DNA of 64,000 bases from Phyllobacterium calauticae. GTDB lineage: Bacteria > Pseudomonadota > Alphaproteobacteria > Rhizobiales > Rhizobiaceae. Where the stretch lies: NCBI RefSeq assembly GCF_019991125.1, contig NZ_JAGENB010000001.1:1054001-1118000 (forward strand), read 5' to 3'. A model generated the notes under the pieces. That model was given only the letters and a program-made list of their open reading frames with translations, was not told where the DNA came from and ran no database searches. The stretch's first letter is position 1. Each line of letters starts with the position of its first letter. The translations under genes and the position numbers were made by a program. Shown piece after piece: positions 1 to 9,497 of this stretch.

Positions 1-2
1 TG

Positions 3-3000
3 GTTTCGCTGGCCACCCGCGCCCGCCAACTGGCCTTCGACACCGACTTCACCTTCCTCGAACGCAAGGAACGGCGCCTGCTGTCGATCGGCTTCCGCGT
101 CGATACCAACGAGCTGGACGCGAGTTGCTACGATCTTCTCGCTTCGGAAGCGCGTCTTGCCAGCCTGTTTGCCATCGCCAAGGGCGATATCCCGGTCGAT
201 CACTGGTTCCGCCTCGGCCGTCTCCTGGTGCCGGTTGGCTGGCGTGGTGCGCTGATCTCCTGGTCGGGCTCCATGTTCGAATATCTCATGCCGCCGCTGG
301 TCATGATCGAACCGCTGGGCTCGATGCTGGATCAGACCAACAAGCTGATCGTCCAGCGCCAGATCGAATACGGTGATTCCAAGGGCCTGCCGTGGGGCAT
401 TTCCGAAGCCGCGTACAATGCGCGCGATCCGGAGATGAACTACCAGTACACCAATTTCGGCGTCCCGACGCTGGGACTGAAACGCGGCCTGTCCAAGAAC
501 TATGTGGTCGCGCCCTATGCCAGCATCATGGCGAGCCAGTATCGCCCGGCGGAAGCCGTGGCCAATCTGAAACGCCTGCGCGCGATGGGTGCGCTCGGTC
601 AGTACGGTTTCTATGATGCCGTCGACTTCACCCGCTCCCGCGTGCGCGAAGACGAGGAATATGCCATCGTGCGCAACTACATGGCGCACCATCACGGCAT
701 GTCGATCGTTGCCGTCAACAATGTCGTGTTCGAAGGCCGCATGCGCGACCGTTTCCACTCGGATCCCGTCATCGAAGCCGCCGAACTGCTGCTGCAGGAA
801 AAGGCACCGCGCGAAATCCCTGTCCTGCAGGCCAAGGCCGACAATCCGATGCGCAAGGCCGTGGAAAGCGGCGAAGAAACGGCCTCCATCCGCTTCATCA
901 AGAACCCACTTTCCGCTCCACGCGCCACGCAGATCATGTCGAACGGCCACTACTCGGTCATGGTCACCGCCAATGGCGGCGGCTACAGCCGCTGGAATGG
1001 CCTGGCGATCACCCGCTTCCAGCCGGATCCGCTGGAAAGCGGCTATGGAACATTCCTGTTCCTGCGCGATCTCGACAGCGGTGAATGGTGGTCGGCAACC
1101 GGCGATCCCGTAAGGGCGGCCGGCGAAAAGAGCACAACCATCTTCGCCGACTACAAGGCCGAGTTCGTCAAGGAAAACGGCACGATCCAGTCGACGGTGG
1201 AAACCATCGTCGCTTCGGATTCCGACGGCGAAGGCCGCCGCATCATCATCACCAATACCGGCACGAAAGACCGGATCATTGAAGTGACCTCCTATGCCGA
1301 ACTGGTTCTGACCGCAGACGATACGGACACGGCACATCCGGCATTCGCCAAGATGTTCGTGGAAACCGAGATCGTTCCGCGCGGCGACACGATCTACGCC
1401 ACCCGCCGCAAGCGCGGCAGCAACGAACCCGATATTCACGTGGCGCACGTGGTCACGGACGGATCAGGCGCCATGCGTGAAATCCAGGCGGAAACCGACC
1501 GCCGGGCCTTCATCGGCCGGGGCCGCAACCTGCGCAACCCGGTTGCCTTCGACGAAGGTGTAACCCTCAACGGCAGCCAGGGCTTTGTGCTGGACCCCAT
1601 CGCGTCACTGCGCTGCCGCGTCCGCGTTCCCGCGCACAAGCGCGTCACGCTGGTTTTCTGGACCCTTGTCGGCCCGGACCGGCACGAGCTGGAGGAGGTT
1701 GTTTCCCGCTTCCGGCATCCGGACTGCTTCGCTCGCGAATTCTCGCTGTCCTGGACAAGCTCGCAGGTGCGGCTGCACCATATCGAGATCAATCCGGACG
1801 AGGCGGCCGATTTCCAGCGCGTCGCCACCAGCCTGATCTATCCGGACAAGGCCCTGCGCATGCCCGCCGAAAGCATCGCTTCCGGCCTTGGCAGCCAGTC
1901 CGACCTCTGGCCGATGTCGATCTCCGGCGACTTTCCCATCCTTGCCCTGCGCATCGATGACGAAGCCGACATGGACACGCTGAAGAACGTCCTGAAGGCG
2001 CAGGAATACTGGCGGGCAAAGGGGCTTGTGGTTGACGTTGTCGTCATCAACGAACGTTCCTTCTCCTACGCCCAGGACTTCCAGCGCGGGCTCGAAGCGA
2101 TCTGCGAGAACAGCCGCAACCGCGGCGGCCAGTATGGCCCGCGCGTCCACATCTTCACCGTGCGCAAGGACCAGATGAGCGACGCGAGCTACAACACGCT
2201 GCTCGCCTCTGCCCGCATTGTCATGCACGCGCAGAACGGCACGCTGGTTGAACAACTGAAGCGCACGGAGGAACTGTCCGCCGACCTGCAGCCGGTTGCC
2301 GCCATACCGGCCGGCAAGGCTCTGGCGACCGGTGATACCGGCCTTGACGAGATGCGCAGCATCGCGCCGGCACCGACGCAGCTGGTGGGCAAGCGCCGTC
2401 TGAAAACAGACGGCAATGACCTGGCCTTCTGGAACGGCTTTGGCGGCTTTGACATGAAGACCGGTGAATACGTCGTCCGTCTTGCCGACCGGACCACCAC
2501 GCCGCAGCCATGGATCAATGTGATCTCCAATGCGGGCTTCGGCTTCCACGTGTCGGCGGAGGGTGCAGGTTTCACCTGGTCGAGCAACAGCCGCGACTAT
2601 CAGCTGACCCAGTGGTCGAACGATCCCGTGATGAACCGCTCCGGCGAAGCGCTCTATGTCGTTGATCTGGACAAGGGAACCGCGTTCTCGCCGACCGCCT
2701 CGGTGTTGCGCGATCCATCGGTTCAGTATGAGACACGGCACGGCCAGGGCTATTCGACATTCCTGTCGCGTCACGGCAATGTCGGCCTTGAACTGACCCA
2801 TACCATCGATACGGACATGCCGGTGCGCGTGTCCAGCCTCAAGATCACCAACCATGGCGGGACAGCCAAGCAGTTGCGTGTCTATGGCTTCGTCGAATGG
2901 ATGCTCGGCAATTCCCGCGCCAAGACGGCTCCGTTCATAGTGCCGTCGCATGATACGGAAAGCGGCGCGCTCTTTGCCCGCAATCCCTACGGCACCGACC

Positions 3001-4832
3001 GCAAGGATCACGTGGCATTCTTCGCCGCAAACGTGAAGCCGCAATCGGTGACATCGGACCGGACCGAGTTCTTCGGGCCCCTGGGATCGGTGGACCAGCC
3101 GGCTGCCGTCCTGCAGGCAAAAACCCTGTCCAACGTCGTCGAGGCGGGGGGCGATCCCTGCGCGGCGCTTGCCGTCGATGTGGAGATCGCGGCGGGCGAA
3201 ACCAGGGAAATCCTGTTCTACATCGGCGATACCGCCGGTGCCAACGAGGCACGGCATGTTCTCGCAGAACAGTTGAAGCGCCCGTTTGAAAAGACGCTTG
3301 CGGCATCCAAGGCAATCTGGACCGGCTTCCTCGATGGCCTGCAGGTGGATACGCCTGATGATGCATTCGACGTGATGGTCAACCGCTGGCTGCCCTATCA
3401 GAGCCTTGCCTGCCGTATCTGGGCGCGCACGGCCTTCTATCAGGCCAGCGGCGCCTTCGGTTTCCGCGACCAGCTGCAGGACACGTTGTCCATGCTGGTG
3501 CTCGACCCGTCACTGGCCCGGCACCAGATCCTCAATGTCGCCGCCCGCCAGTTCAAGGAGGGCGATGTCCAACACTGGTGGCTGCCGACATCGGGTGCCG
3601 GTGTGCGGACGATGATTTCCGATGATGTGGTGTGGCTCGGTTATGCCATTGCCCACTACACGTCGGTGACCGGCGATATGAGCATCCTCGACGAGCAGAT
3701 CGCCTTCATCGAAGGCAAGGCTCTCGAAAACGGCGAGCATGATGCTTTCTATCAGCCCACAATCGCGGCTGATAAAGTCACGGTCTACGAACACGCGGCA
3801 CGCGCGCTCGATCTGGCAATCGCCCGCACCGGCGCGCATGGGCTGCCGCTCATGCTCACCGGCGACTGGAACGACGGCATGAACCGGGTCGGCGAAGAGG
3901 GCAAGGGCGAGAGCATCTGGCTGGGCTGGTTCCTGATCAGCACCCTGCGCGATATCCTGCCGATTGCCCGCCAACGCAAGGATGCCGACCGCATCAAGCG
4001 GTGGGAAGCCCATATCGAAAGCCTCAAGGCGGCGCTGGAAAAGGATGGCTGGGACGGCGAATGGTATCGCCGCGGCTATTTCGACGATGGTTCGCCGCTG
4101 GGTTCCAAGACCAGCGACGAGTGCCGGATCGACTCCATCGCCCAGTCCTGGAGCGTTCTCTCCGGCTATGGTGATCCCGATCGCGCCAAGCAGGCCATGC
4201 AATCCGTTGCGACGCATCTGGTCGATGACGAGGTCGATATCATCAAACTGTTCACACCGCCGTTCAACAAAACGCGGCATGAGCCCGGTTACATCAAGGG
4301 CTATCCGCCGGGTGTGCGTGAAAATGGCGGGCAGTATACCCATGCCGCAACCTGGGCAGTCTTGGCCATGGCCAAGCTTGGAAATGCCGACGAAGCCTAT
4401 CGCTGGTTCAGCAAGCTCAATCCGGTGAACCATTCGCTGGATGCCGACAAGGCCGAGTCCTACCGGGTCGAGCCCTATGTCGTCGCTGCGGACGTCTATT
4501 CGGTTGATCCGATGCGCGGGCGCGGCGGCTGGACCTGGTACACGGGTTCTGCCGGCTGGCTCTACCGCGTGGCAACGGAAGGCATTCTCGGCATCAGCCG
4601 TAGGAATGACCGGCTGTTCGTCGATCCCGCCCTGCCGACGGCATGGACCGACGGCTTCAGCTTCGTGCTGCGCAACGGCAAGGCGCGCTATAATGTCGAG
4701 GTGAAACCGGCGGCCAAGGGCGGCAGGAAGATCACTGTGGACGGCAAGAAGCTGGCCAAAGCCGATGCGGGCATTCCGCTGGAGACATCGGGCGAACACA
4801 CGGTACTCGTGGAAGTCGTGCCGGGAAAATAG
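3..4832 (+). CDS. ndvB: Cyclic beta-1,2-glucan synthase, C-terminal part (5' end outside window)
   Basis: The reading frame is open from base 3 with no start in the window and ends at TAG 4830-4832. It leaves about 1,609 residues of a protein that is usually near 2,800. NdvB/ChvB/Cgs is a large inner-membrane protein that builds, cyclises and trims periplasmic cyclic beta-1,2-glucans from UDP-glucose. The N-terminal glycosyltransferase and membrane segments must lie to the left. The visible part holds a glucoamylase-like region (AHHHGMS near base 690) and two carbohydrate-binding/phosphorylase-like modules. The last third carries the GH94-type motif GDWNDGMN at 3861-3884, followed by GES and W, as in the chain-length-control domain of Cgs. 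It faces sitD tail to tail. Confidence 0.95.
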   Translation, partial: VSLATRARQLAFDTDFTFLERKERRLLSIGFRVDTNELDASCYDLLASEARLASLFAIAKGDIPVDHWFRLGRLLVPVGWRGALISWSGSMFEYLMPPLVMIEPLGSMLDQTNKLIVQRQIEYGDSKGLPWGISEAAYNARDPEMNYQYTNFGVPTLGLKRGLSKNYVVAPYASIMASQYRPAEAVANLKRLRAMGALGQYGFYDAVDFTRSRVREDEEYAIVRNYMAHHHGMSIVAVNNVVFEGRMRDRFHSDPVIEAAELLLQEKAPREIPVLQAKADNPMRKAVESGEETASIRFIKNPLSAPRATQIMSNGHYSVMVTANGGGYSRWNGLAITRFQPDPLESGYGTFLFLRDLDSGEWWSATGDPVRAAGEKSTTIFADYKAEFVKENGTIQSTVETIVASDSDGEGRRIIITNTGTKDRIIEVTSYAELVLTADDTDTAHPAFAKMFVETEIVPRGDTIYATRRKRGSNEPDIHVAHVVTDGSGAMREIQAETDRRAFIGRGRNLRNPVAFDEGVTLNGSQGFVLDPIASLRCRVRVPAHKRVTLVFWTLVGPDRHELEEVVSRFRHPDCFAREFSLSWTSSQVRLHHIEINPDEAADFQRVATSLIYPDKALRMPAESIASGLGSQSDLWPMSISGDFPILALRIDDEADMDTLKNVLKAQEYWRAKGLVVDVVVINERSFSYAQDFQRGLEAICENSRNRGGQYGPRVHIFTVRKDQMSDASYNTLLASARIVMHAQNGTLVEQLKRTEELSADLQPVAAIPAGKALATGDTGLDEMRSIAPAPTQLVGKRRLKTDGNDLAFWNGFGGFDMKTGEYVVRLADRTTTPQPWINVISNAGFGFHVSAEGAGFTWSSNSRDYQLTQWSNDPVMNRSGEALYVVDLDKGTAFSPTASVLRDPSVQYETRHGQGYSTFLSRHGNVGLELTHTIDTDMPVRVSSLKITNHGGTAKQLRVYGFVEWMLGNSRAKTAPFIVPSHDTESGALFARNPYGTDRKDHVAFFAANVKPQSVTSDRTEFFGPLGSVDQPAAVLQAKTLSNVVEAGGDPCAALAVDVEIAAGETREILFYIGDTAGANEARHVLAEQLKRPFEKTLAASKAIWTGFLDGLQVDTPDDAFDVMVNRWLPYQSLACRIWARTAFYQASGAFGFRDQLQDTLSMLVLDPSLARHQILNVAARQFKEGDVQHWWLPTSGAGVRTMISDDVVWLGYAIAHYTSVTGDMSILDEQIAFIEGKALENGEHDAFYQPTIAADKVTVYEHAARALDLAIARTGAHGLPLMLTGDWNDGMNRVGEEGKGESIWLGWFLISTLRDILPIARQRKDADRIKRWEAHIESLKAALEKDGWDGEWYRRGYFDDGSPLGSKTSDECRIDSIAQSWSVLSGYGDPDRAKQAMQSVATHLVDDEVDIIKLFTPPFNKTRHEPGYIKGYPPGVRENGGQYTHAATWAVLAMAKLGNADEAYRWFSKLNPVNHSLDADKAESYRVEPYVVAADVYSVDPMRGRGGWTWYTGSAGWLYRVATEGILGISRRNDRLFVDPALPTAWTDGFSFVLRNGKARYNVEVKPAAKGGRKITVDGKKLAKADAGIPLETSGEHTVLVEVVPGK

Positions 4833-4833
4833 C

Positions 4834-4853
4834 CAGCGGCTTGGTGGCCGCTG
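4834..4853. terminator. Hairpin between convergent glucan synthase and sitD genes
   Basis: CAGCGGC and GCCGCTG form a perfect 7-bp stem around a 6-base loop, two bases after the glucan synthase stop and 15 bases from the sitD stop. There is no clear T-run on either side. It may therefore be a weak bidirectional terminator or only a 3'-end stabilising hairpin. Confidence 0.35.
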
Positions 4854-4868
4854 ACTGAGTTGACGAAC

Positions 4869-5720
4869 CTATTCCGCCGCCTGTGCTTCCGCGCTGGCGG
4901 CGGTTCCTTTTCTGGAGAAGACAAAGGCCAGAATGAAGCTTGCCGTCAGCAAAAGTACGATGGTCGGCGCCGGGGCGCTGTCGAGGAAGAAACTCAGATA
5001 GATACCGGCCAACGATGTTGAAACGGCAACAAGTGCCGATACGAGCAGCATGCGTTCGAACCTTTTGGTCAAGAGGAAGGCGATGGAGCCCGGCGCAATC
5101 AGCATGGCGACGGCAAGGATGATGCCAACAGCCTTGAGCGCGCCGACGATGGTCAACGACAGGATGCAGAGCAGGCCATAGTGCAGGAATTTGACCGGCA
5201 GACCGATGGCCTGCGCGTGCTGCGGATCAAAGGCATGCAGCAGCAAATCCCGCCGCCAGATGCCGAGGGCCAGCAGGGTCACGGCTGCTATCACCCCGGT
5301 TTCGGCGATATCGCGCCATGCCACACCGAGCATGTCGCCGAAGAGGATATGGTCGAGATGCACGTCGGACTGGATCTTGGTGTAGAGGACGATGCCAAGG
5401 CCGAACATGCCGGAGAAGACCACGCCCATAACCGTGTCTTCCTTCACCCGGCTGTTCTGCTTGAGGAAGCCTGTGGCAAGGGCGCAGATCATGCCTGCCG
5501 CAAAGGCCCCGATTGCCAGCGGGATACCCGCGATATAGGCGAGCACCACGCCGGGCAGCACCGCATGCGAGATCGCATCCCCCATCAGCGACCAGCCCTT
5601 CAGAACCAGAAAGGGCGAGAGCAGGCCCATGGGGATTGCCACGAGAAGCGTGATGACAAAGGCCTGCTGCATGAAGCCGAAGCTGAACGGCTGCAACAAA
5701 AGCTGGATCAGGTCGCTCAT
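4869..5720 (-). CDS. sitD: Manganese/iron ABC transporter permease SitD
   Basis: This is a 283-residue integral membrane protein of the ABC-3 (ZnuB/MntB/SitD) family, with about eight hydrophobic helices. It forms half of the membrane channel of a cluster-9 metal importer. The N-terminal motif KGWSLMGDAISHAVLPGVV is typical of the family and also occurs in the paralogous SitC next to it. It is the last of four genes; its ATG at 5718-5720 overlaps the sitC stop in an ATGA arrangement, so translation is probably coupled. The metal (manganese rather than zinc) is inferred from the binding protein and the adjacent Mur-type regulator. Confidence 0.93.
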   Translation of the reverse strand: MSDLIQLLLQPFSFGFMQQAFVITLLVAIPMGLLSPFLVLKGWSLMGDAISHAVLPGVVLAYIAGIPLAIGAFAAGMICALATGFLKQNSRVKEDTVMGVVFSGMFGLGIVLYTKIQSDVHLDHILFGDMLGVAWRDIAETGVIAAVTLLALGIWRRDLLLHAFDPQHAQAIGLPVKFLHYGLLCILSLTIVGALKAVGIILAVAMLIAPGSIAFLLTKRFERMLLVSALVAVSTSLAGIYLSFFLDSAPAPTIVLLLTASFILAFVFSRKGTAASAEAQAAE

Positions 5721-6577
5721 AGCCCCTCCTCCAATGCCAGCCGGGCACGGCGGCGCGCGGCGAGCGTTCCATGCTTGGGTGCGAAAACAAAAGCGGTGAG
5801 AAAGACCAGCGTCTGCAGCACGACGATGATCCCGCCGGTCGCACCATCGAGGAAATAGCTGAGATAGGCGCCGATAAAACTGGTCAAGGCCCCGATCAGC
5901 ACACTGGTCTGGATGAGGCGCGGGAAACGGTCATGCAGGAGATAGGCGGTTGCGCCGGGGGTGACGACCATCGCCACCACCAGAAACGCCCCCACGGTCT
6001 GCATGGCGGCCACCGTCGATGCACTGAGCAGCGTGAAGAACAGGATTTTCAACAATGGCGGATTGAGGCCGATGGAACGGGCATGATTTTCGTCAAAGAA
6101 TGTCACCATCAGGTCCTTCCATTTGACCAAGAGGACAGCCAGCGACACCCCGCAGATGATGACCAGTTGCAGCGTATCCTCCGGCGTGATCGCCAGGATA
6201 TTGCCGAGCACGATGGTCTGGATATTCACCGAGGCGGGTGACAGCGACATCATGAACAGGCCGAGCCCGAAGAAGGAGGTGAAGATCAGGCCGATGATGG
6301 CGTCCTCCTTAAGCTTTGTCCGCTGGTTGAGAAACAGCATGGCGACTGCGGCGAGACCGCCGGAAAAGAACGCGCCGATGGAAAATGGCAGGCCGAGCAT
6401 GTAGGCCCCGGCAACACCGGGCACGATGGAATGGGAGAGCGCATCGCCGATCAGCGACCATCCCTTCAGCATGAGATAGGCGGAAAGGAATGCGCAGACA
6501 CCGCCGACCAGCGCACTGACCCACATGGCATTGATCATATAGTTGTAGGAAAAGGGTTCGAGAAGCAGCTGCATCAT
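5717..6577 (-). CDS. sitC: Manganese/iron ABC transporter permease SitC
   Basis: This 286-residue membrane protein of the ABC-3 metal permease family is paralogous to SitD, with the shared stretch [19 protein letters not shown] near residue 40. Two different permeases, one ATPase and one binding protein are the usual sitABCD composition in Rhizobiales and enteric bacteria. Its start codon overlaps the sitB stop by ATGA at 6574-6577 and its stop overlaps the sitD start in the same way. SitC and SitD should pair as a heterodimer in the inner membrane. Confidence 0.93.
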   Translation of the reverse strand: MMQLLLEPFSYNYMINAMWVSALVGGVCAFLSAYLMLKGWSLIGDALSHSIVPGVAGAYMLGLPFSIGAFFSGGLAAVAMLFLNQRTKLKEDAIIGLIFTSFFGLGLFMMSLSPASVNIQTIVLGNILAITPEDTLQLVIICGVSLAVLLVKWKDLMVTFFDENHARSIGLNPPLLKILFFTLLSASTVAAMQTVGAFLVVAMVVTPGATAYLLHDRFPRLIQTSVLIGALTSFIGAYLSYFLDGATGGIIVVLQTLVFLTAFVFAPKHGTLAARRRARLALEEGL

Positions 6578-7470
6578 GATTGCGGCTTACCTTTCCCCTT
6601 GGGTTCACCATAGATCACGAAGGGGCGTTCATCGTCGCTGAGCACCGTCACGCTGCGCGGATCCGCATCGGCATGCAGATCAACCCCGCCGAGGATGAAG
6701 TGGCGCAGCACACCGCCGAAGGTCATTTCCAGATTGGCCTGCGTGAACACCTCTGCGGTCGGTCCGGAGGCCAGGACGGTACGGTTGACCAGCACGGCCC
6801 GGTCACAGAATTCGGGCACGCTGCCGAGATTGTGGGTGGAGACCAGCATGACCTTGCCGTCATCGCGCAAGGATCGCAAAAGGCCGATGATGGCCTCTTC
6901 TGTCCGCACGTCGACGCCTGTAAAGGGCTCGTCCAGAAGAATGATATCGCCTTCCTGCGCCAGCGCGCGGGCGAGAAAGACACGCTTCTTCTGACCGCCC
7001 GAGAGCTCGCCGATCTGGCGCTTGCGGAAATCCGTCATGCCGACCCGCTCCAGCGCGGCAGTCACCATGTGCTGGTCACGCTTTTTCGGCATGCGCAGAA
7101 AATTCATATGGCCATACCGTCCCATCATCACGACGTCTTCGACCAGAACCGGAAAATTCCAGTCGACATCCTCGCTCTGCGGCACATAGGCCACCACATT
7201 GCGTTTGAGCGCCCGTCCCGCCTGTTCACCCAGGATCGAGACCGATCCCCTGGCGAGGGGCACGAAGCCCATGATGGCCTTGAACAGGGTGGACTTGCCA
7301 CTGCCATTGACGCCGACCAGCGCGGTGATCGACCCGCGCGGGATATCGAAGCTGGCATTGCGCAAAGCCGTGTGGCCATTGCGATAGGTCACGGTCACGT
7401 CATGCACGGAAAGACCAGCCCCCCGCTTTGCAGCGGAGGGGCCGGCGAGCGCTTGGGAGGACGCACTCAC
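6574..7470 (-). CDS. sitB: Manganese/iron ABC transporter ATP-binding protein SitB
   Basis: A 298-residue ABC ATPase that powers import through SitC/SitD. Walker A is [10 protein letters not shown], the signature is [15 protein letters not shown] and Walker B is IILLDEPF, followed by the switch His in STHN. The C-terminal tail of about 40 residues after the ATPase core, including [16 protein letters not shown], is characteristic of SitB-type proteins. It starts with ATG inside the sitA stop (ATGA overlap at 7467-7470), which suggests translational coupling with the binding-protein gene and leaves no room for an attenuator, unlike the sugar and amino-acid transporters in this window. Confidence 0.94.
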   Translation of the reverse strand: MSASSQALAGPSAAKRGAGLSVHDVTVTYRNGHTALRNASFDIPRGSITALVGVNGSGKSTLFKAIMGFVPLARGSVSILGEQAGRALKRNVVAYVPQSEDVDWNFPVLVEDVVMMGRYGHMNFLRMPKKRDQHMVTAALERVGMTDFRKRQIGELSGGQKKRVFLARALAQEGDIILLDEPFTGVDVRTEEAIIGLLRSLRDDGKVMLVSTHNLGSVPEFCDRAVLVNRTVLASGPTAEVFTQANLEMTFGGVLRHFILGGVDLHADADPRSVTVLSDDERPFVIYGEPKGKGKPQS

Positions 7471-8360
7471 TGGGTAAAGCCTTTGGCAACGGTTTGTGCC
7501 GTGACGCGCAGAAGGTCGAGATAGGTGGGCACCGGACCATCGGGATCGCTGAGCGAATCGACATAGAGAACACCGCCATATTTGGCCCCGGTCTCGCGGG
7601 CGACCTGCTTGGCGGGCGAAGCGGAAATCGTGCTTTCACTGAAAACCACCGGGATTTTCTCGGCACGAACCTTGTCGATCACCTTGCGCACCTGCTGGGG
7701 TGTACCCTGCTGATCGGCATTGATCGGCCAGAGATAAAGCTCCTTCATGTCGAAATCGCGTGCGAGATAGCTGAAGGCGCCTTCACTCGTCACCAGCCAG
7801 CGGCGCTCGGCGGGAACAGCAGCGAGACTATCGCGGATGGGCGCAACCGTTGCCCGGATCTTCTCCGAATAGGCCGCGGCGTTGCGGTCATAGACGGCGG
7901 CATTGGCCGGGTCATACCTGCCGAGCGCCTTGCGGATATTTTCCACATAAACCAGCGCGGCATTGGGCGACATCCAGGCATGCGGGTTCGGCTTGCCCTC
8001 ATAGGGCCCCTCCGAAATGCCCATCGGCTCTACACCCTCGCTGACAACGACGCTCGGAACATTCTTGACGTTGCCGAAGAATTTTTCGAACCAGCGTTCC
8101 AGACCCAAGCCGTTCCACAGGACGAGGTTGGCATCCTGAGCCTTCAGGATATCGCCGGGTGTCGGCTGGTAATCATGAATTTCAGCGTTGGGTTTCGTAA
8201 TCGAATCCACGTCGGCCGCGTCCCCCGCAACATTGCGGGCCATGTCGGCGATGATCGTAAAGGTGGTGACCACCTTGAACTTCTTGCCATCGGCAGCGGA
8301 TGCCGGGCCAAGAATCGTTAATAGAGCGAAAACAGCAATCAACAGTCGGGAAAATCTCAT
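7467..8360 (-). CDS. sitA: Periplasmic manganese/iron-binding protein SitA
   Basis: This 297-residue cluster-9 (A-I) solute-binding protein is first in the sit operon. A signal peptide covers residues 1-22, ending in ASA. The metal site can be read as His62 (EIHDYQ), His127 (NPHAWMSP), Glu193 (TSEGAF) and Asp268 (YVDSLSD). The His-His-Glu-Asp set is the Mn/Fe type; zinc-specific ZnuA proteins have a third His and a His-rich loop, which are absent. A Shine-Dalgarno GGAGG lies 4 bases before the ATG. Expression is probably Mur-repressed, as a palindrome and promoter lie about 80 bp upstream. Iron use as well as manganese cannot be excluded. Confidence 0.94.
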   Translation of the reverse strand: MRFSRLLIAVFALLTILGPASAADGKKFKVVTTFTIIADMARNVAGDAADVDSITKPNAEIHDYQPTPGDILKAQDANLVLWNGLGLERWFEKFFGNVKNVPSVVVSEGVEPMGISEGPYEGKPNPHAWMSPNAALVYVENIRKALGRYDPANAAVYDRNAAAYSEKIRATVAPIRDSLAAVPAERRWLVTSEGAFSYLARDFDMKELYLWPINADQQGTPQQVRKVIDKVRAEKIPVVFSESTISASPAKQVARETGAKYGGVLYVDSLSDPDGPVPTYLDLLRVTAQTVAKGFTQ

Positions 8361-8412
8361 CTCGCCTCCAGCAAACCGGGAAAATGGTGAGCTTTTTCGT
8401 CACCATTGTTAC

Positions 8413-8441
8413 TCCATAACGGCTTGCGGGAGGCGCGTCAA
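8413..8441 (-). promoter_or_regulatory. Predicted sigma-70 promoter of sitABCD
   Basis: On the minus strand, TTGACG (8441-8436) and TATGGA (8418-8413) are separated by 17 bases, a good match to -35 and -10 boxes. Transcription would start near 8405, giving a leader of about 45 bases before the sitA ATG. The -35 box directly abuts the Mur-type palindrome, so a bound regulator could exclude RNA polymerase. Confidence 0.6.
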
Positions 8442-8462
8442 TGCAAATGCGAATGATTTGCA
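8442..8462. promoter_or_regulatory. Mur/Fur-type operator (MRS-like palindrome) between sitA and mur
   Basis: TGCAAAT (8442-8448) and ATTTGCA (8456-8462) are perfect 7-bp inverted repeats with a 7-base spacer, 21 bp in all. Mur of rhizobia represses sitABCD under manganese sufficiency through palindromes of this size and AT/GC layout upstream of sitA. The site touches the predicted sitA -35 box and lies 134 bp before the divergent mur gene. That Mur itself binds here is an inference. Confidence 0.65.
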
Positions 8463-8595
8463 AAAAGAAATCCATTCCCGTTTCCCGCAATATGCGGAAG
8501 GTCCGACGCCGAAATTCTGTGTACCAACGCCCGTATTTCCCGAGGCCAGTTGAGAATCTTTGCAACTGAGCGCGTTCTGGCGCATAATCCCGCGC

Positions 8596-9030
8596 ATGAA
8601 ACATGCTATCAATCAGAAGCCGGATTACGAGAAGGAGCTGCGCAAGGCAGGCGTTCGGATCACCCGCCCGCGCCGAATCATTCTCGATATTCTGACCTCC
8701 ACCGAAGACCACCCGGATGCGATGAAGATTTTCCATCGCGCCATCGAGATCGATGACAGCATTTCGCTTTCGACCGTGTACCGCACCATGAACCTGCTGG
8801 AAGAAATGGGCGCCATTCATCGCCACGCCTTCAATGGCGGCCCGTCACGCTTCGAACAGGCCCATGGCGAGCATCACGACCACCTGATCGATGTCGATAC
8901 GGGTGACGTGATCGAATTCCAGTCGGACAAGATCGAGAAACTGCAGGAAGAGATCGCCCGCGCGCTCGGCTATGACATCATCCATCACCGGCTGGAACTC
9001 TACGGGCGGAAATCCAAGCGGCCGGAATAA
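8596..9030 (+). CDS. mur: Fur-family manganese-responsive regulator (Mur)
   Basis: A 144-residue Fur-family protein: a winged helix ([13 protein letters not shown] at about 22-34 and [16 protein letters not shown] near 57-72) followed by the dimerisation and metal domain with the conserved HHDHLID. There are no CxxC pairs, as in Mur/Fur of Rhizobiales. The ATG at 8596 is preferred over an in-frame start 36 bases upstream because family members begin with the short [13 protein letters not shown] N-terminus. It is divergent from sitABCD, which fits Mur rather than the iron regulator Irr or the zinc regulator Zur. In many Rhizobiales this protein senses Mn(II); sequence alone does not prove the metal. 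Confidence 0.85.
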   Translation: MKHAINQKPDYEKELRKAGVRITRPRRIILDILTSTEDHPDAMKIFHRAIEIDDSISLSTVYRTMNLLEEMGAIHRHAFNGGPSRFEQAHGEHHDHLIDVDTGDVIEFQSDKIEKLQEEIARALGYDIIHHRLELYGRKSKRPE

Positions 9031-9107
9031 CGCACGCACAAACGTCCAAGACGTTTGCTTTCGCGTGAAGCATAACTTCCGCTGGCATTTGCCCAGAGGA
9101 GTCCTGC

Positions 9108-9491
9108 ATGCAAACGGTCCAGCCAAAATCCTATCCGGCCATCAATTTCTCCGAAAAGTTCAAGCTGTTTTCCGAACAGTGGTCACCCAAAGTGGTGGCG
9201 GAACTCAACGATTACCAATTCAAGATCGTCCGCATCGAGGGTGATTTCATCTGGCACGATCATCCGGAAACCGACGAGGCGTTCATTGTCCTGGACGGGG
9301 TACTGCGCATCGATTTCCGCGACGGGTTCGTGACGATCAGGCAGGGTGAAATGTATGTCGTCCCCAAAGGGGTCGAGCACAAGCCCTATGCCGAAAGGGA
9401 AGTCCGGCTGATCCTGATCGAACCCCGGGGCGTGCTCAATACCGGCCACGAGGGCGGTGAGCGGACAGCACAGAACGACGTGTGGATCTGA
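9108..9491 (+). CDS. Small cupin-domain protein
   Basis: This 127-residue single-domain protein has the two cupin motifs. Motif 1 includes WHDHPETDEAFIVLDG (about residues 46-61) and motif 2 is VPKGVEHKPYA (about 85-95). His48, His50, Glu54 and His92 are the expected metal ligands. Such short cupins are metal-dependent and have very diverse roles, so no reaction is assigned. A Shine-Dalgarno GAGGAG lies 6 bases before the ATG. It follows mur by 77 bases on the same strand and could be cotranscribed. Confidence 0.85.
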   Translation: MQTVQPKSYPAINFSEKFKLFSEQWSPKVVAELNDYQFKIVRIEGDFIWHDHPETDEAFIVLDGVLRIDFRDGFVTIRQGEMYVVPKGVEHKPYAEREVRLILIEPRGVLNTGHEGGERTAQNDVWI

Positions 9492-9497
9492 CTGATC

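Noticed and set aside
1605-3257. 550-codon open frame on the minus strand opposite the glucan synthase
   Set aside because: It is the complement of a conserved coding frame in GC-rich DNA, shows no family motifs and has no ribosome-binding site.
3510-4799. 429-codon open frame on the minus strand opposite the glucan synthase C-terminus
   Set aside because: Same reason: antisense shadow of the GH94-like region, with no recognisable domain.
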